A DNA stretch of 64,000 nucleotides, from NCBI RefSeq assembly GCF_900142085.1, contig NZ_FQZQ01000008.1, positions 78,093 to 142,092 on the forward strand, in the 5' to 3' direction. Under the pieces are notes generated by a model. That model had not been told where the DNA came from. It saw only the letters and a list, made by a program, of their open reading frames with translations, and did no database searches. Source of the stretch: Shimia gijangensis (GTDB taxonomy: Bacteria; Pseudomonadota; Alphaproteobacteria; Rhodobacterales; Rhodobacteraceae). Below, in pieces: positions 33,247 through 42,445 of the stretch. Position 1 is the first letter of the stretch; each line of letters opens with the position of its first letter. Position numbers and translations under genes: made by a program.

Positions 33247-35751
33247 TTAGCCTTTGGGCAGCTTCAATACGACATTTTTGCCGGATTTCACATAGCGCAG
33301 CTCGGTGTCGCTAATGGCCGCGACCTTGCCTCCGTCAATACGATCCCCAACCTGTACTTTCTTGTACCGACCATTTGACATACGCACCAAGGCACGGCGG
33401 CTTGACGCAGTGCCGTAGACGCCAATCAAGTTGATCTTTTTCAGGTTGATTGCATTTTGAATAGTTGCCTGCCGCGCCACCGATGCGCTGGAAGGGATTT
33501 TCGGACTGACAATGGCCGCAACCGGGGTTGCCACAACCGGATCAGCAGGTGTCGCACGCGCTGCGATCTGTGCAATGTTGGCCGGACGCTGGCGCGGGCG
33601 TAATGACGCGACCACGGCGGCCTCGGTAGGGGTGGTGTCCTGTTCGTCCGTGGCCTTGGCAAGAGCCGGACGTAAACGCGGCCGTTTGAGCGCCAGTTCA
33701 TTTAGGGTACGCCCCCCGTAGGAGGCGCGCTCATTTTTTTCGATCAGGTCACCCGGGCGTAGCTTTGGGCGAAGTTTGCCCAGTTTGATAACCATTTGCG
33801 GAGTAACGGTTTCTCCGGGCGCGGGTTTGCGTTCCGGGAAAGCCCCGGGCAATACCGAAGGCTTGCCCAAATACACCATCACACCTTCCGGCGACATTGC
33901 GCCCTTGACGGTGGCACGCACCAGTCCGTTTTCATCCAGATCAAAGGTGGTTCCCTGGGGCGGTGGAGTCGTCTGTCGCGCCATCGCCCAATCGCGCGTG
34001 TTCTGAATTTCCTGCGGCAAAGCAACGGCATCTCGGACCGCGAGAAGCCGGTCAATTGAAGTGACATACAGGGTTTCTGTGCTACCTGCTGCCGGGGTGT
34101 CTGGCTGTTGCGGCGCGCGTTCCCAAATACCAGTCACTGCATAGCGCGCTTCGGCTTCATTCTCGCTCAGGGTTGTGGGGTGCCCCGCATCTGTCATGGC
34201 CTCAACAGCCGCGCTGTCAGTAAGGTCCAAGGGATCTTCGCTCAGCAGCGCATCTGCAACGGCATCATTTGTAAGGGCTTCGATTTCCGCACTATCGGTC
34301 AGGCTGTCTATCCCAACAGGCGAAAGCGCATTGGTTTCCATCGGGTCAGCAGCCGGGGCCACGGTTTCGGTTGGCGTGCTCTCAACCTCCAGTTCGGCGA
34401 TCTGCGGAACAGGATTGCGGCGCAGCAAACCAGCGATGCCGTCGTCTACGAACAATGACGCCCAAAGCGCAACACCTGCCAGGAACAGCAATAGTACAAT
34501 TGTCAGGATCAGACCCAGATGGCGCGGCTTGCCACCGATTTCGCCGTCACGGGCGCCAAAAATGGCCATGTTGCGCCGTTCGGACGCTGGCTGGTTTCGG
34601 GATTGCGACGGGGGTGTTTCCTCGGCTGTTACATCCTCTGCAACCAGAATGGGAACAGGCGAAGACACGACCGCAGGAGAAGCCCCTTTCGAGGCGGCCT
34701 TGCGATCGGCGCGACGGCTGAGGAACGATCCACTTTTGGAGTCTGAACCGGTTTCGTCTTCGGCCCCGGTGGAAGATTTCAAACCTTCGATGATTTTTGT
34801 GGGGTCAAACCGCAATGGCGCTTCGGAATGCGCACTGGCTTCATGCGCCGATGGCAACCCCGGCGCATTTGTTCCGGTCACGTCGCCGGGTAAGGCCGCG
34901 CCAAGCTCTGGCGCGCCAGGCGATGGCGCATCTTTGCGATGGGCCCGGATACTGGAAAAGGCAGACGGCGATGGATCTGAATTCTCATCTTTGTTTGCCG
35001 CCAGAGCCGGCACGTCTTCTGCGGAAGGTTCATCCCTTGCCACAGGCATGAATTTGATCGTTGGACCATCGGCAACCTGATCGCCTGGCGTGACTGAAGG
35101 ATCAGGCAAAGTGTCGCCTGTGTTGCTGAGCGTTGGCGTAACTTCGGGCGCGGGCGCAGTCTCTGCAATGGGCTCGACGGTGGCTGGATCAGGGGCCGGT
35201 TCAACTCCATGACCTGTTATTCTGATCGGGTCAGTGTCGGCCTCGTGCTTTTGCCCGCCCAACAGGGCCACAGCCACAGTGGTCTCGCCAAACTGCGGCT
35301 CTTGCGGATAAGTGCCTTCAGAGGGGATCGCCACGAAACACACCGGATTAAAGCGGTGTTCAACGGCAAATGCCTCGGCCTCGGCCAGAGTATCGCGTGC
35401 CACAGCCGCGACATGGGTGTGCCGCCCGTCTGCAATTATGTCGATGGCCAGTTCATGGGATGAATAAGGCGTTTCAGCTTCCAGAGCCAGATGGACGGCG
35501 GTCATCCGTTTGGTCTGAGATCCACGGCCGGTGTCTACCGTAAGATATTTGATCTGATCATTTGGCAGAATCAGTTTCGTGCAGAAATCTGGCCCTTTCA
35601 GGTCTTCTGCCAACGCCCGCATGGCTTCAAGATCAGTCGCCAAATCCTCAGCGCCAAGGTCGACTTCACCCAGCACACGCCAACCATCCTGCGCACGGCA
35701 GAGAAGGCTGATGCCCTCAAACGACAGGGACAGTGCAAAATCTGGCTTCAT
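33247..35751 (-). CDS. Single-span protein with GspL/PilM-like N-terminus and GspC/PilP-like C-terminus
   Basis: An 834-residue protein not assigned to a known family. Residues ~1-155 resemble the cytosolic actin-like domain of GspL/PilM: L-I-L-P-N-D-Q-I-K-Y-L-T-V, then R-M-T-A-V-H-L-A-L-E-A-E-T-P-Y, then T-H-V-A-A-V-A-R-D-T-L-A-E-A. Residues ~160-405 are Pro/Ala/Glu-rich and likely disordered. One transmembrane segment lies at about 411-433. After another long low-complexity stretch, residues 768-834 resemble the GspC/PilP periplasmic domain: N-L-I-G-V-Y-G-T...G-R-Y-K-K-V-Q-V-G-D-R-I-D-G. No other secretion or pilus gene is nearby. These resemblances were judged by eye and need a profile search. 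Confidence 0.65.
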   Translation of the reverse strand: MKPDFALSLSFEGISLLCRAQDGWRVLGEVDLGAEDLATDLEAMRALAEDLKGPDFCTKLILPNDQIKYLTVDTGRGSQTKRMTAVHLALEAETPYSSHELAIDIIADGRHTHVAAVARDTLAEAEAFAVEHRFNPVCFVAIPSEGTYPQEPQFGETTVAVALLGGQKHEADTDPIRITGHGVEPAPDPATVEPIAETAPAPEVTPTLSNTGDTLPDPSVTPGDQVADGPTIKFMPVARDEPSAEDVPALAANKDENSDPSPSAFSSIRAHRKDAPSPGAPELGAALPGDVTGTNAPGLPSAHEASAHSEAPLRFDPTKIIEGLKSSTGAEDETGSDSKSGSFLSRRADRKAASKGASPAVVSSPVPILVAEDVTAEETPPSQSRNQPASERRNMAIFGARDGEIGGKPRHLGLILTIVLLLFLAGVALWASLFVDDGIAGLLRRNPVPQIAELEVESTPTETVAPAADPMETNALSPVGIDSLTDSAEIEALTNDAVADALLSEDPLDLTDSAAVEAMTDAGHPTTLSENEAEARYAVTGIWERAPQQPDTPAAGSTETLYVTSIDRLLAVRDAVALPQEIQNTRDWAMARQTTPPPQGTTFDLDENGLVRATVKGAMSPEGVMVYLGKPSVLPGAFPERKPAPGETVTPQMVIKLGKLRPKLRPGDLIEKNERASYGGRTLNELALKRPRLRPALAKATDEQDTTPTEAAVVASLRPRQRPANIAQIAARATPADPVVATPVAAIVSPKIPSSASVARQATIQNAINLKKINLIGVYGTASSRRALVRMSNGRYKKVQVGDRIDGGKVAAISDTELRYVKSGKNVVLKLPKG

Positions 35752-35916
35752 ACGGTGGCTCTAACACTCGTTCTCTGAGAAACGGAGTCTCTCCTCAATT
35801 CGGCGATTTTACAGCAGGTTATTGCCGAAAGGAAGAAAAAGACACAGCCGGGCGCGCATCTGTCACGGAGGACTGCTAAACAGGCGTCAACAGGCGTTCC
35901 ACAAAGGAGATTAAAA

Positions 35917-36600
35917 ATGCGAATTGCGAGGCTTTGGATGCTGGTTGTGGCGCTGGCCAGCCCAGTAGGGGCCATGGCAGGCGAGATCACTGTGACTGGG
36001 TATGGTCGGGTCGATCGTGTGCCGGACATGGCGACAATCACTCTGGGGGTGACACATCAGGCCGACAATGCCCGAGAAGCCGTGTCAAATGTTGCACAGA
36101 CTTCGGGAGCCGTCCTGACAACGCTGCGCGAGATGGGCATCGATGCCCGTGACATGCGCACGTCGGATTTGTCCTTGCAGCCAGTGTGGCAACATAGCAG
36201 CTCGTCCGTACATCCGCCGAAGGTTACTGGATATTCTGCTTCAAACCGGGTCAGCGTCCGGGTGCGGGACCTGGAGATCCTTGGAGATATTCTGGGGAGG
36301 GTTACGACGGATGGTGCCAATCTGTTTCAAGGATTGACGTTCGGCCTGCAAGACGCAAAGCCTGCGCAGGATGAAGCACGCCGCACGGCGGTGGCAGATG
36401 CCAAGGCTCGCGCAACTCTTTATGCCGAGGCGGCAGGGGTCTCGCTTGGGTCTGTCATCAGCCTGTCAGAAGCGGGCGTGTCTGCACCACGTCCTATGAT
36501 GATGCGTGAAGCCTTGGCTTCAGATATGGCAATGCCTGTCGCCGAAGGAGAACTCAGCCTGTCTGCGACCGTCACACTGGTTTTTGAAATCGCCGAGTAG
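35917..36600 (+). CDS. SIMPL-domain (DUF541) periplasmic protein
   Basis: A 227-residue protein with a signal peptide (residues 1-21, ending A-M-A) and a SIMPL domain: E-I-T-V-T-G-Y-G-R-V-D-R-V-P-D-M-A at the start of the mature part, then G-Y-S-A-S-N-R-V-S-V-R-V-R-D, and A-R-A-T-L-Y-A-E-A-A-G-V-S-L-G. The family includes E. coli YggE, linked to lower oxidative stress by an unknown mechanism, and forms periplasmic or outer-membrane-associated assemblies. It is divergent from the GspL-like gene and is followed by a terminator. Confidence 0.9.
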   Translation: MRIARLWMLVVALASPVGAMAGEITVTGYGRVDRVPDMATITLGVTHQADNAREAVSNVAQTSGAVLTTLREMGIDARDMRTSDLSLQPVWQHSSSSVHPPKVTGYSASNRVSVRVRDLEILGDILGRVTTDGANLFQGLTFGLQDAKPAQDEARRTAVADAKARATLYAEAAGVSLGSVISLSEAGVSAPRPMMMREALASDMAMPVAEGELSLSATVTLVFEIAE

Positions 36601-36634
36601 TCCAATTCATCTTGCCAGAAATACTCAAAACAAA

Positions 36635-36661
36635 AAAAGCCGCGCCAGAAGCGCGGCTTTT
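36635..36661. terminator. Bidirectional terminator between SIMPL and metY genes
   Basis: An 11-bp perfect stem (36635-36645 with 36651-36661) with A runs before and T runs after the GC core, so it can act on both strands. It lies between the convergent stops of the two genes. Confidence 0.85.
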
Positions 36662-36681
36662 CCAGTTTCATTCAGACCCAA

Positions 36682-37974
36682 TCAGGCGTGCGCTTTGACC
36701 AGCGCCTGATCCAGATCCGCCGTCAAATCAGCCGCATCTTCGATGCCAATGGAAATTCGTACCACATTGGGACCTGCGCCTGCCGCTTCCTGTTGTTCGG
36801 GGCTCAGTTGACGGTGCGTGGTTGAGGCCGAGTGGATCACCAGACTGCGGGTGTCGCCGAGGTTGGCCACGTGGCTGAACACCTCAAGGCTATCAACAAA
36901 CTTGACGCAAGCGTCGTAACCGCCTTTCAGAGCCACGGTGAACAGGCCACCAGCCCCTTTTGGGCACACGGTCGCAACACGTCCGTTATAGGGCGACGAG
37001 GCCAGACCGGCGTAAGTTACATAGTCCACAAGGTCATGCCCCTCGAGCCAACCGGCAACTTTCTCGGCGTTCTCTACATGGCGTTGCATCCGCAAGGACA
37101 GGGTTTCAATGCCCATCAGTGTGTAGTGGGCAGCTTGTGGGTTCATGGTCATGCCCAGATCACGCAGACCAATCGCGATGCCATGGAAGGTGAAGGCCAG
37201 CGGACCAAAGGTCTCGGCGAATTTCAATCCGTGGTAGGCAGGTTCGGGCTGGGAAAGGGACGGGAATTTGTCAGACGCGGTCCAGTCGAATTTGCCCGAG
37301 TCCACGATGCACCCACCAGTCACCGTGCCGTTGCCGGTCAGGTATTTGGTGGTCGAGTGCACAACCAGCGTGGCCCCCAAAGCAATCGGGTTGCACAGGT
37401 ACGGCGTGGCCGATGTGTTGTCGACGATCAGTGGTACGCCAGCCTTGTCGGAAATTGCAGCAATTGCCGGGATGTCGGTGATGTAGCCACCTGGGTTGGC
37501 GATGGATTCACAGAACACCGCACGGGTGTTGTCGTCGATGGCCTCTGCCACAGCGGCTTCGTCATCAAAGTCCACGAACTTGGCCGACCAGCCAAAGCGT
37601 TTGATGGTCTGGCTAAATTGCGTGATGGTGCCGCCATAAAGACGGGTCGAGGCAACAACATTGGTGCCGGGGCCCATCAGGGGGAATAGCGCCATGATTT
37701 GGGCCGCGTGGCCGGACGAACAGCAGACAGCGCCGACACCACCTTCAAGCGTCGCAATGCGTTCTTGCAGAACGGCGACGGTCGGGTTGGTCAGGCGTGA
37801 ATAGATGTAACCGACTTCCTGCAGGTTAAACAACGCAGCCGCGTGGTCCGCGTCACGGAACACATACGCCGTGGTCTGGTAAATCGGCGTCTGGCGCGCA
37901 CCAGTGGCCGGGTCCGGGCGTGCGCCCGCGTGAATTTGCAATGTATCAAAGCCGTGTGTCGGGCCGTCAGTCAT
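36682..37974 (-). CDS. metY: O-acetylhomoserine sulfhydrylase (aminocarboxypropyltransferase)
   Basis: A 430-residue Cys/Met-metabolism PLP enzyme. MetY makes homocysteine from O-acetylhomoserine and sulfide. The PLP-binding Lys210 is in H-S-T-T-K-Y-L-T-G-N-G. T-L-Q-I-H-A-G near the N-terminus, Y-S-R-L-T-N-P-T and the length (longer than MetB/MetZ at about 390-400) support MetY. The ATG at 37974 follows GGAGG; the frame open to 38145 beyond it lacks homology. No SAM-type riboswitch was recognised in the leader. Confidence 0.93.
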   Translation of the reverse strand: MTDGPTHGFDTLQIHAGARPDPATGARQTPIYQTTAYVFRDADHAAALFNLQEVGYIYSRLTNPTVAVLQERIATLEGGVGAVCCSSGHAAQIMALFPLMGPGTNVVASTRLYGGTITQFSQTIKRFGWSAKFVDFDDEAAVAEAIDDNTRAVFCESIANPGGYITDIPAIAAISDKAGVPLIVDNTSATPYLCNPIALGATLVVHSTTKYLTGNGTVTGGCIVDSGKFDWTASDKFPSLSQPEPAYHGLKFAETFGPLAFTFHGIAIGLRDLGMTMNPQAAHYTLMGIETLSLRMQRHVENAEKVAGWLEGHDLVDYVTYAGLASSPYNGRVATVCPKGAGGLFTVALKGGYDACVKFVDSLEVFSHVANLGDTRSLVIHSASTTHRQLSPEQQEAAGAGPNVVRISIGIEDAADLTADLDQALVKAHA

Positions 37975-38365
37975 GATGTTTCCTCCCAGAGAAATATGTT
38001 TGGACAAATGTTTAGGGGCAGGTGGCACGGTGTGCAACGCGTTTGGCCTTGAAAGAACAGGGTTCCGGTTTGGCGAAGTTTTGAGGGAAAATGGCCTGCG
38101 CATTTTTGGGCGGATGACAGCGAAACGTGTCGGAAGGCGTATCAAACTCGGCCAACGTCTGCTGTGCGGAACGAAGCGGGCGTTGACTTATGGGCTTGAC
38201 CGAACCCCTGATATAAGTTCAACAGTCTGCATCTGTGCCGCTTGAGGATCTAAAATCCGTGAACGGCAGCACGACGAACGAGCTGATGATGCCCTAAGCT
38301 TCATGCCCGGGCTCCACCATGAGGCGGTAGGCTTCCGAGTTGTTTCTCTTTGCGGATGCGGTCAA
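37975..38365. other. 391-bp divergent region between metY and catB
   Basis: Promoters for both genes must lie here, but none stands out. An imperfect inverted repeat is at 38182-38191 (GTTGACTTAT) and 38213-38223 (ATAAGTTCAAC), 42 bp overall, and could be an operator or hairpin. The catB frame is open upstream of its ATG to 38246 without homology to CatB. Confidence 0.5.
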
Positions 38366-39004
38366 ATGGACAATTACTTTGAAAGCCCGTTTCGGGGTGT
38401 AACCCTCGACAAACAGGTAACGAATCCAAACATTATCGTTGATCGATACAGCTACTACTCAGGTTATTACCACGGCCACAGCTTCGATGGCTGCGCCCGC
38501 TATCTCTCGCCCGACGATGGCGCGGACCAGCTTCATATTGGCAGTTTCTGCTCCATCGGCTCAGGCGCGGCCTTCATTATGGCAGGCAATCAAGGACATC
38601 GGAACGATTGGACCAGCACCTTCCCCTTCCACTATTGGATGGATGAGGAGCCCGCATTCGCAGACGCTACAAACGGTTATCAACCGGCGGGCAATACTGT
38701 CATTGGAAATGATGTCTGGATTGGCAGCGAGGCGATCATTTTGCCCGGGGTCGGAATCGGAGATGGCGCAGTAATCGGAACCCGTGCTCTGGTATCGCGC
38801 GATGTGGAGCCATACACGATTGTCGGCGGCAACCCCGCGAAGACGATCCGCAAGCGTTTCGATGACAGGTTAATCGGCCTCCTCCTCGAAATGAAATGGT
38901 GGGATTGGCCCGAAGATCAACTGACGGCGGCAATGCCCCTGTTAACCAGCGGTCAAATCGAAGAGCTACACGGACTTTGGATCGCGAATATCAAGACATG
39001 CTGA
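38366..39004 (+). CDS. catB: Type B chloramphenicol O-acetyltransferase (xenobiotic acetyltransferase)
   Basis: A 212-residue left-handed beta-helix acetyltransferase of the CatB/Xat class, which acetylates the 3-hydroxyl of chloramphenicol. It follows the CatB plan from end to end: N-Y-F-E-S-P-F-R-G at the start, [20 protein letters not shown] with the catalytic His, I-G-N-D-V-W-I-G hexapeptide repeats and G-G-N-P-A-K. The length equals known CatB proteins. Whether it gives resistance depends on expression. No integron site or cassette structure was seen beside it, but the gene is often mobile. Confidence 0.9.
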   Translation: MDNYFESPFRGVTLDKQVTNPNIIVDRYSYYSGYYHGHSFDGCARYLSPDDGADQLHIGSFCSIGSGAAFIMAGNQGHRNDWTSTFPFHYWMDEEPAFADATNGYQPAGNTVIGNDVWIGSEAIILPGVGIGDGAVIGTRALVSRDVEPYTIVGGNPAKTIRKRFDDRLIGLLLEMKWWDWPEDQLTAAMPLLTSGQIEELHGLWIANIKTC

Positions 39005-39173
39005 TTGAAGTGCACTCACCTCCGCTCCGCGCGGAGGGCACATCATTGACCGCTAAGGGCTCTTTTCTGCCATTTACTTCAATCTTCGCTAATCTCCGAT
39101 AATGTCTGTAATAGGTGAAATCCGCATATCGTATTGCAGTCAATCCAAAGCAATAATCCACCGACAAAAAACC

Positions 39174-40187
39174 TTACCGCATCCAGAACCCGTTGCGTTT
39201 GATTGTGTTGCGGATGGCCTGTTCTTTGCGAGGCAGATTGTTGCGATCGAAAAGATCACGCACTTTGTGGCCGCGTTTTTGAAAGATCATTCGCTTCATC
39301 GGGTCGTATTGTTTGAGCACCTTCTTGATTTTGTTGGGGGCTGTGACGTCTTCCAGCACTTCGACCACGCGGTCTCTTTCGCGGGCATAAAGCAAAGGCA
39401 GAAGTCGGTAATGGCAGGTCACGTCGCCATCCAGAAGGCCGGAGGGCAAGGCATCGCGTGTTCCGCCAAATGAGTGGATCACAAGAGGTAGTGTGACCTG
39501 ATCAAGCCAAGGGTCCAGTTTCTGGCACACCAGCTCGCGGGGAGGGGTGTCGCGGATCGCGACAGCGTACTCAAGGAAACGCTGACCAAATTCATGCGGG
39601 CATTTGTAATAGAAATAACCTGCATTGAAATATAGGTAACGTCGCCAGTATTCATCCGGCCAGCTGGTATCCAGTGAGCTTTCAAAATCCAGATCGAACA
39701 TATCGTAGAGCGATTTCCAGGTCTTAGTGTATCCGGGGCCATAAAGTTCGATTGTGGGCCAGGTGCCTTCAACCTTGCGCGAGGCGCTGGGCACATCAAA
39801 ATCAAACGGCACAGTCATCAGATCACCCAAAATCAACGTGTCGGTGTCAAAAAACACAAAAGGCTCGCCTTTGGGAAGGGCCTTTAAAGCCTCGATTTTA
39901 TTGCCATAAGGATAGGTGCTGCCAAACTCAACGCTCTCAAAGGGGATGATTTCTGCCCCGAGAGCTCCAAGTGTTTCGCGCACATCAGCCTGTTGGATGC
40001 TGGGGTCGCTCCGCCAGTTGGTGCCGGGTTGAGGTTCGGCCACAAACAGCCGCCCGTTGAAATCTGGTGAATTGGCGCGCAGGGATGCGACAAACACAAT
40101 GGCTTCGTACTGAAGGCGGCCAGATTGCCCGACAATCATAATGTTGAAACTTGACGTTTCTGGCTTTTTTGACGCTTTTCTTGCCAT
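39174..40187 (-). CDS. Glycosyltransferase-like protein with DxD motif
   Basis: A 337-residue protein with no confidently recognised family. The segment V-F-F-D-T-D-T-L-I-L-G resembles the metal/nucleotide-sugar binding D-x-D of GT-A glycosyltransferases, preceded by an N-terminal strand with I-M-I-V-G-Q-S-G-R-L-Q-Y-E. N-A-G-Y-F-Y-Y-K in the middle also resembles GT8-like enzymes. The C-terminus is basic. A cytosolic sugar-transfer role is inferred only from this motif. The ATG at 40187 is chosen because the upstream extension adds no homology. Confidence 0.55.
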   Translation of the reverse strand: MARKASKKPETSSFNIMIVGQSGRLQYEAIVFVASLRANSPDFNGRLFVAEPQPGTNWRSDPSIQQADVRETLGALGAEIIPFESVEFGSTYPYGNKIEALKALPKGEPFVFFDTDTLILGDLMTVPFDFDVPSASRKVEGTWPTIELYGPGYTKTWKSLYDMFDLDFESSLDTSWPDEYWRRYLYFNAGYFYYKCPHEFGQRFLEYAVAIRDTPPRELVCQKLDPWLDQVTLPLVIHSFGGTRDALPSGLLDGDVTCHYRLLPLLYARERDRVVEVLEDVTAPNKIKKVLKQYDPMKRMIFQKRGHKVRDLFDRNNLPRKEQAIRNTIKRNGFWMR

Positions 40188-40306
40188 TTTTTGTTCTGCC
40201 CTGCACCATACTATGACCTCAAGTATAGGCGGCAAGTCTTATTCACAAAAGGTGGATTGTCGGTTTTGACCTTGGGAATTGGATTTTTAAACAAGGAGTT
40301 TCAGGG

Positions 40307-40744
40307 ATGACACGATTAACAGCATTGGTGGTTACCGTGAGTTTGGCGGCCCCTGTTTTGGCCGAAAGCCAGCGCGAGGCCGAAGATCAAACCCCGACGG
40401 GCAAGTTTCTGACCGCCACCGAAGTGCGCCCGATCCTTGGCGCGACCAAAGGAAACTGGATCGCGGTGCGCGAGTTTGGCGAAAAGGATTTGCTGTATTT
40501 CACCCATCTTCTGGCATGGCGCTGCGGTCTGTACGAAATCAACTTTGCGGTCAACGGCGGCGAAAAACAGGCTTTCCCGATGGCCGAATGCAATCCGGAT
40601 TCACCCAATGCCATACCGGATGGCGCGACGATCTATCTGCAGTATCCGCTGAACAGTATCGAAACGATTGATGTCGATCTGCTGTATGATGATCTGGCAA
40701 CGCAAAGTGAGCGTTTTGAACGCAAAAACGTGATGACGCCGTAA
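40307..40744 (+). CDS. Secreted hypothetical protein
   Basis: A 145-residue protein with a clear signal peptide (hydrophobic L-T-A-L-V-V-T-V-S-L-A-A-P-V-L-A, cleavage after A-L/V-L-A). The mature part has two Cys, in W-R-C-G-L-Y-E-I and A-E-C-N-P-D, that could form a disulfide, and a mostly beta composition. No family was recognised. It is divergent from the glycosyltransferase-like gene and convergent with the sulfatase. The ATG at 40307 follows AAGGAG. Confidence 0.7.
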   Translation: MTRLTALVVTVSLAAPVLAESQREAEDQTPTGKFLTATEVRPILGATKGNWIAVREFGEKDLLYFTHLLAWRCGLYEINFAVNGGEKQAFPMAECNPDSPNAIPDGATIYLQYPLNSIETIDVDLLYDDLATQSERFERKNVMTP

Positions 40745-40758
40745 GCGATGGGGCTTTC

Positions 40759-42318
40759 CTAGGTATTGAGACCCAGTCTCTCATATTGCTCGGCGGGGGC
40801 GTCCACGTCCTGCATCAACGCGACCATGCGGCGTTTAAGATGGCCTTCCAATGCGGGGGCCTTCAGGGGGACGTCCTGTCCAGGATCATTTTTGGTGTCC
40901 CAGAGCATGGTTTCAAACTGTTTGTCCCGAGCCACCCATGTGACATTTTCAATTTTCATTGTTTTGGCCCCTTTCTGGAACGAAAAGGGCTCGGCAATTT
41001 GCAAATCGGCAAAGTCTTCGACTGCGAAAGGTGATCGCATGTGCGTTGGCATCAACGTGTACTGATAGAGCGGTTTGTTTTCGGGATTTTGCGGCGCCCG
41101 CATATAGACGTAACGCCCGTCTGTGACATTCACATGGGCCCCATGCATGCCAAAAATTGCCGCGTCCCGTACCGGTGTGTCATCGGCAATGACGCCCGAA
41201 AGGTTGTGTCCGGTCATGTCTTTGCTGGGCCTTTGGCCAAAGAAATTTAACAATGTGGGAGCGATATCAATGGAAGGTTGCACCAAGGAGTGCCGCCTTT
41301 GCTCTTGGACGCCCACTCTTGGGTTCCAGATGAAGAACGGGGTGTTGGCAATTTCCTGATACATGGGCATCGACATTTTGCCCCACCAGTCATGTTCACC
41401 CAAAAGAAAGCCATGGTCTGTCCAGACGATCAGCATGGTGTCGTCCCACAGATCTTTGTCATCCATCATATCCATGACTTTACCCAAGTATTCGTCACAC
41501 ATGCTGACAAGGGCCGCATATTCGACCCTCAGGTGTTTGGATGCCTCCGGGTGATCCGAGGTTTTTGCGTAGAAAGGCCAATCAAAGAAGGGGCCCTTGT
41601 AGCTATCATAATGCGCGGCATAGAGCTCTTTGTAGCGATCCAGCGTGTAGAAGGGTTCGTGGGGATCAAAGGTCTCGATATGCAGCATCCAGTTGTCTTG
41701 GGTGGCGTTCCTGTTAATGAAATCTAGCCCCGCCTGAAAGGTGCGGGCCTGTGGCAGGTTCTCTTCAACATTCATAAAGCCCCGGTTGACCCAATCTTGC
41801 CGGGTCAAATAGCGCAACCTCTGCATTGAGGCCTCGCTTTCTTCGGGGAACGCCCGAAGGTAGTCCTCAAATACCTTTTGTTCCGAATAAATTCCATTCT
41901 TCCCAAAAGCCCCTTTTGGAATGTCAGGCTCATTCAAATCGCCGATCCAGGGGTCGCCTTCTTGGCCGCGCCAGTATTGCCAGGTGGTATAATACGTGTG
42001 GTAGTTCAGCCCGCCGTCTTCGAAATAGTGGTTGTGATCGGTTGTCAGATGGGTGTGGACGCCAGCATCGCTCAGCATCTTTGGCATGCTGTCATCAAAA
42101 GGTTCCAGCGGTCCCCAGCTGCGGTGCAGGAAATTCGGGCGACCGGTGTGAAAGTCACGACGCGCAGGCATGCAGGGCATGGAGCACACGTAAGACGTGT
42201 CAAAAGTCACCGACCTGTTAGCCAGACGTTTGAAGTTTGGCGCATGGACCCAGTCATTGCCATAACACGGCAGGAAATGGCGACTGAGCGTGTCGAACAT
42301 GACAACGATGGCTTTCAT
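40759..42318 (-). CDS. Sulfatase-family hydrolase
   Basis: A 519-residue alkaline-phosphatase-superfamily sulfatase. The formylglycine signature C-x-P-x-R is present as C-M-P-A-R with Cys49, so activity should need a formylglycine-generating enzyme. Metal-binding positions appear as F-D-T near residue 8 and T-D-H-G-F-L-L-G-E-H later. No signal peptide is seen, so it is probably cytosolic, like choline sulfatases and phosphonate monoester hydrolases; the exact substrate is unknown. The ATG at 42318 follows GAGGAAA. It is convergent with the secreted hypothetical protein gene. Confidence 0.88.
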   Translation of the reverse strand: MKAIVVMFDTLSRHFLPCYGNDWVHAPNFKRLANRSVTFDTSYVCSMPCMPARRDFHTGRPNFLHRSWGPLEPFDDSMPKMLSDAGVHTHLTTDHNHYFEDGGLNYHTYYTTWQYWRGQEGDPWIGDLNEPDIPKGAFGKNGIYSEQKVFEDYLRAFPEESEASMQRLRYLTRQDWVNRGFMNVEENLPQARTFQAGLDFINRNATQDNWMLHIETFDPHEPFYTLDRYKELYAAHYDSYKGPFFDWPFYAKTSDHPEASKHLRVEYAALVSMCDEYLGKVMDMMDDKDLWDDTMLIVWTDHGFLLGEHDWWGKMSMPMYQEIANTPFFIWNPRVGVQEQRRHSLVQPSIDIAPTLLNFFGQRPSKDMTGHNLSGVIADDTPVRDAAIFGMHGAHVNVTDGRYVYMRAPQNPENKPLYQYTLMPTHMRSPFAVEDFADLQIAEPFSFQKGAKTMKIENVTWVARDKQFETMLWDTKNDPGQDVPLKAPALEGHLKRRMVALMQDVDAPAEQYERLGLNT

Positions 42319-42445
42319 CGGGCGTTTCCTCACTTTGATGATCGTCGAGTCGCGAGCGTAGGGCTTCGTCACCACCTTTCAGGTCTTAGCGCGTCAAATC
42401 CAGAGAAAACCTTTTGGAGTTCGCGTGTCGGCCCGTGCGTACGCC

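Noticed and set aside
34175..35080. 301-residue + strand frame
   Set aside because: Antisense to the disordered linkers of the GspL-like gene; its Ser/Ala-rich composition mirrors that linker.
36832..37689. 285-residue + strand frame
   Set aside because: Antisense to metY, which has intact PLP-enzyme motifs.
37975..38145. SAM-type riboswitch upstream of metY
   Set aside because: The leader was read for SAM-II and SAH-type cores and no convincing match was seen.
38182..38223. Inverted repeat considered as an integron attC site near catB
   Set aside because: The GTT and AAC ends are in the opposite order to an attC site (R-Y-Y-Y-A-A-C first) and no integrase or cassette array is present.
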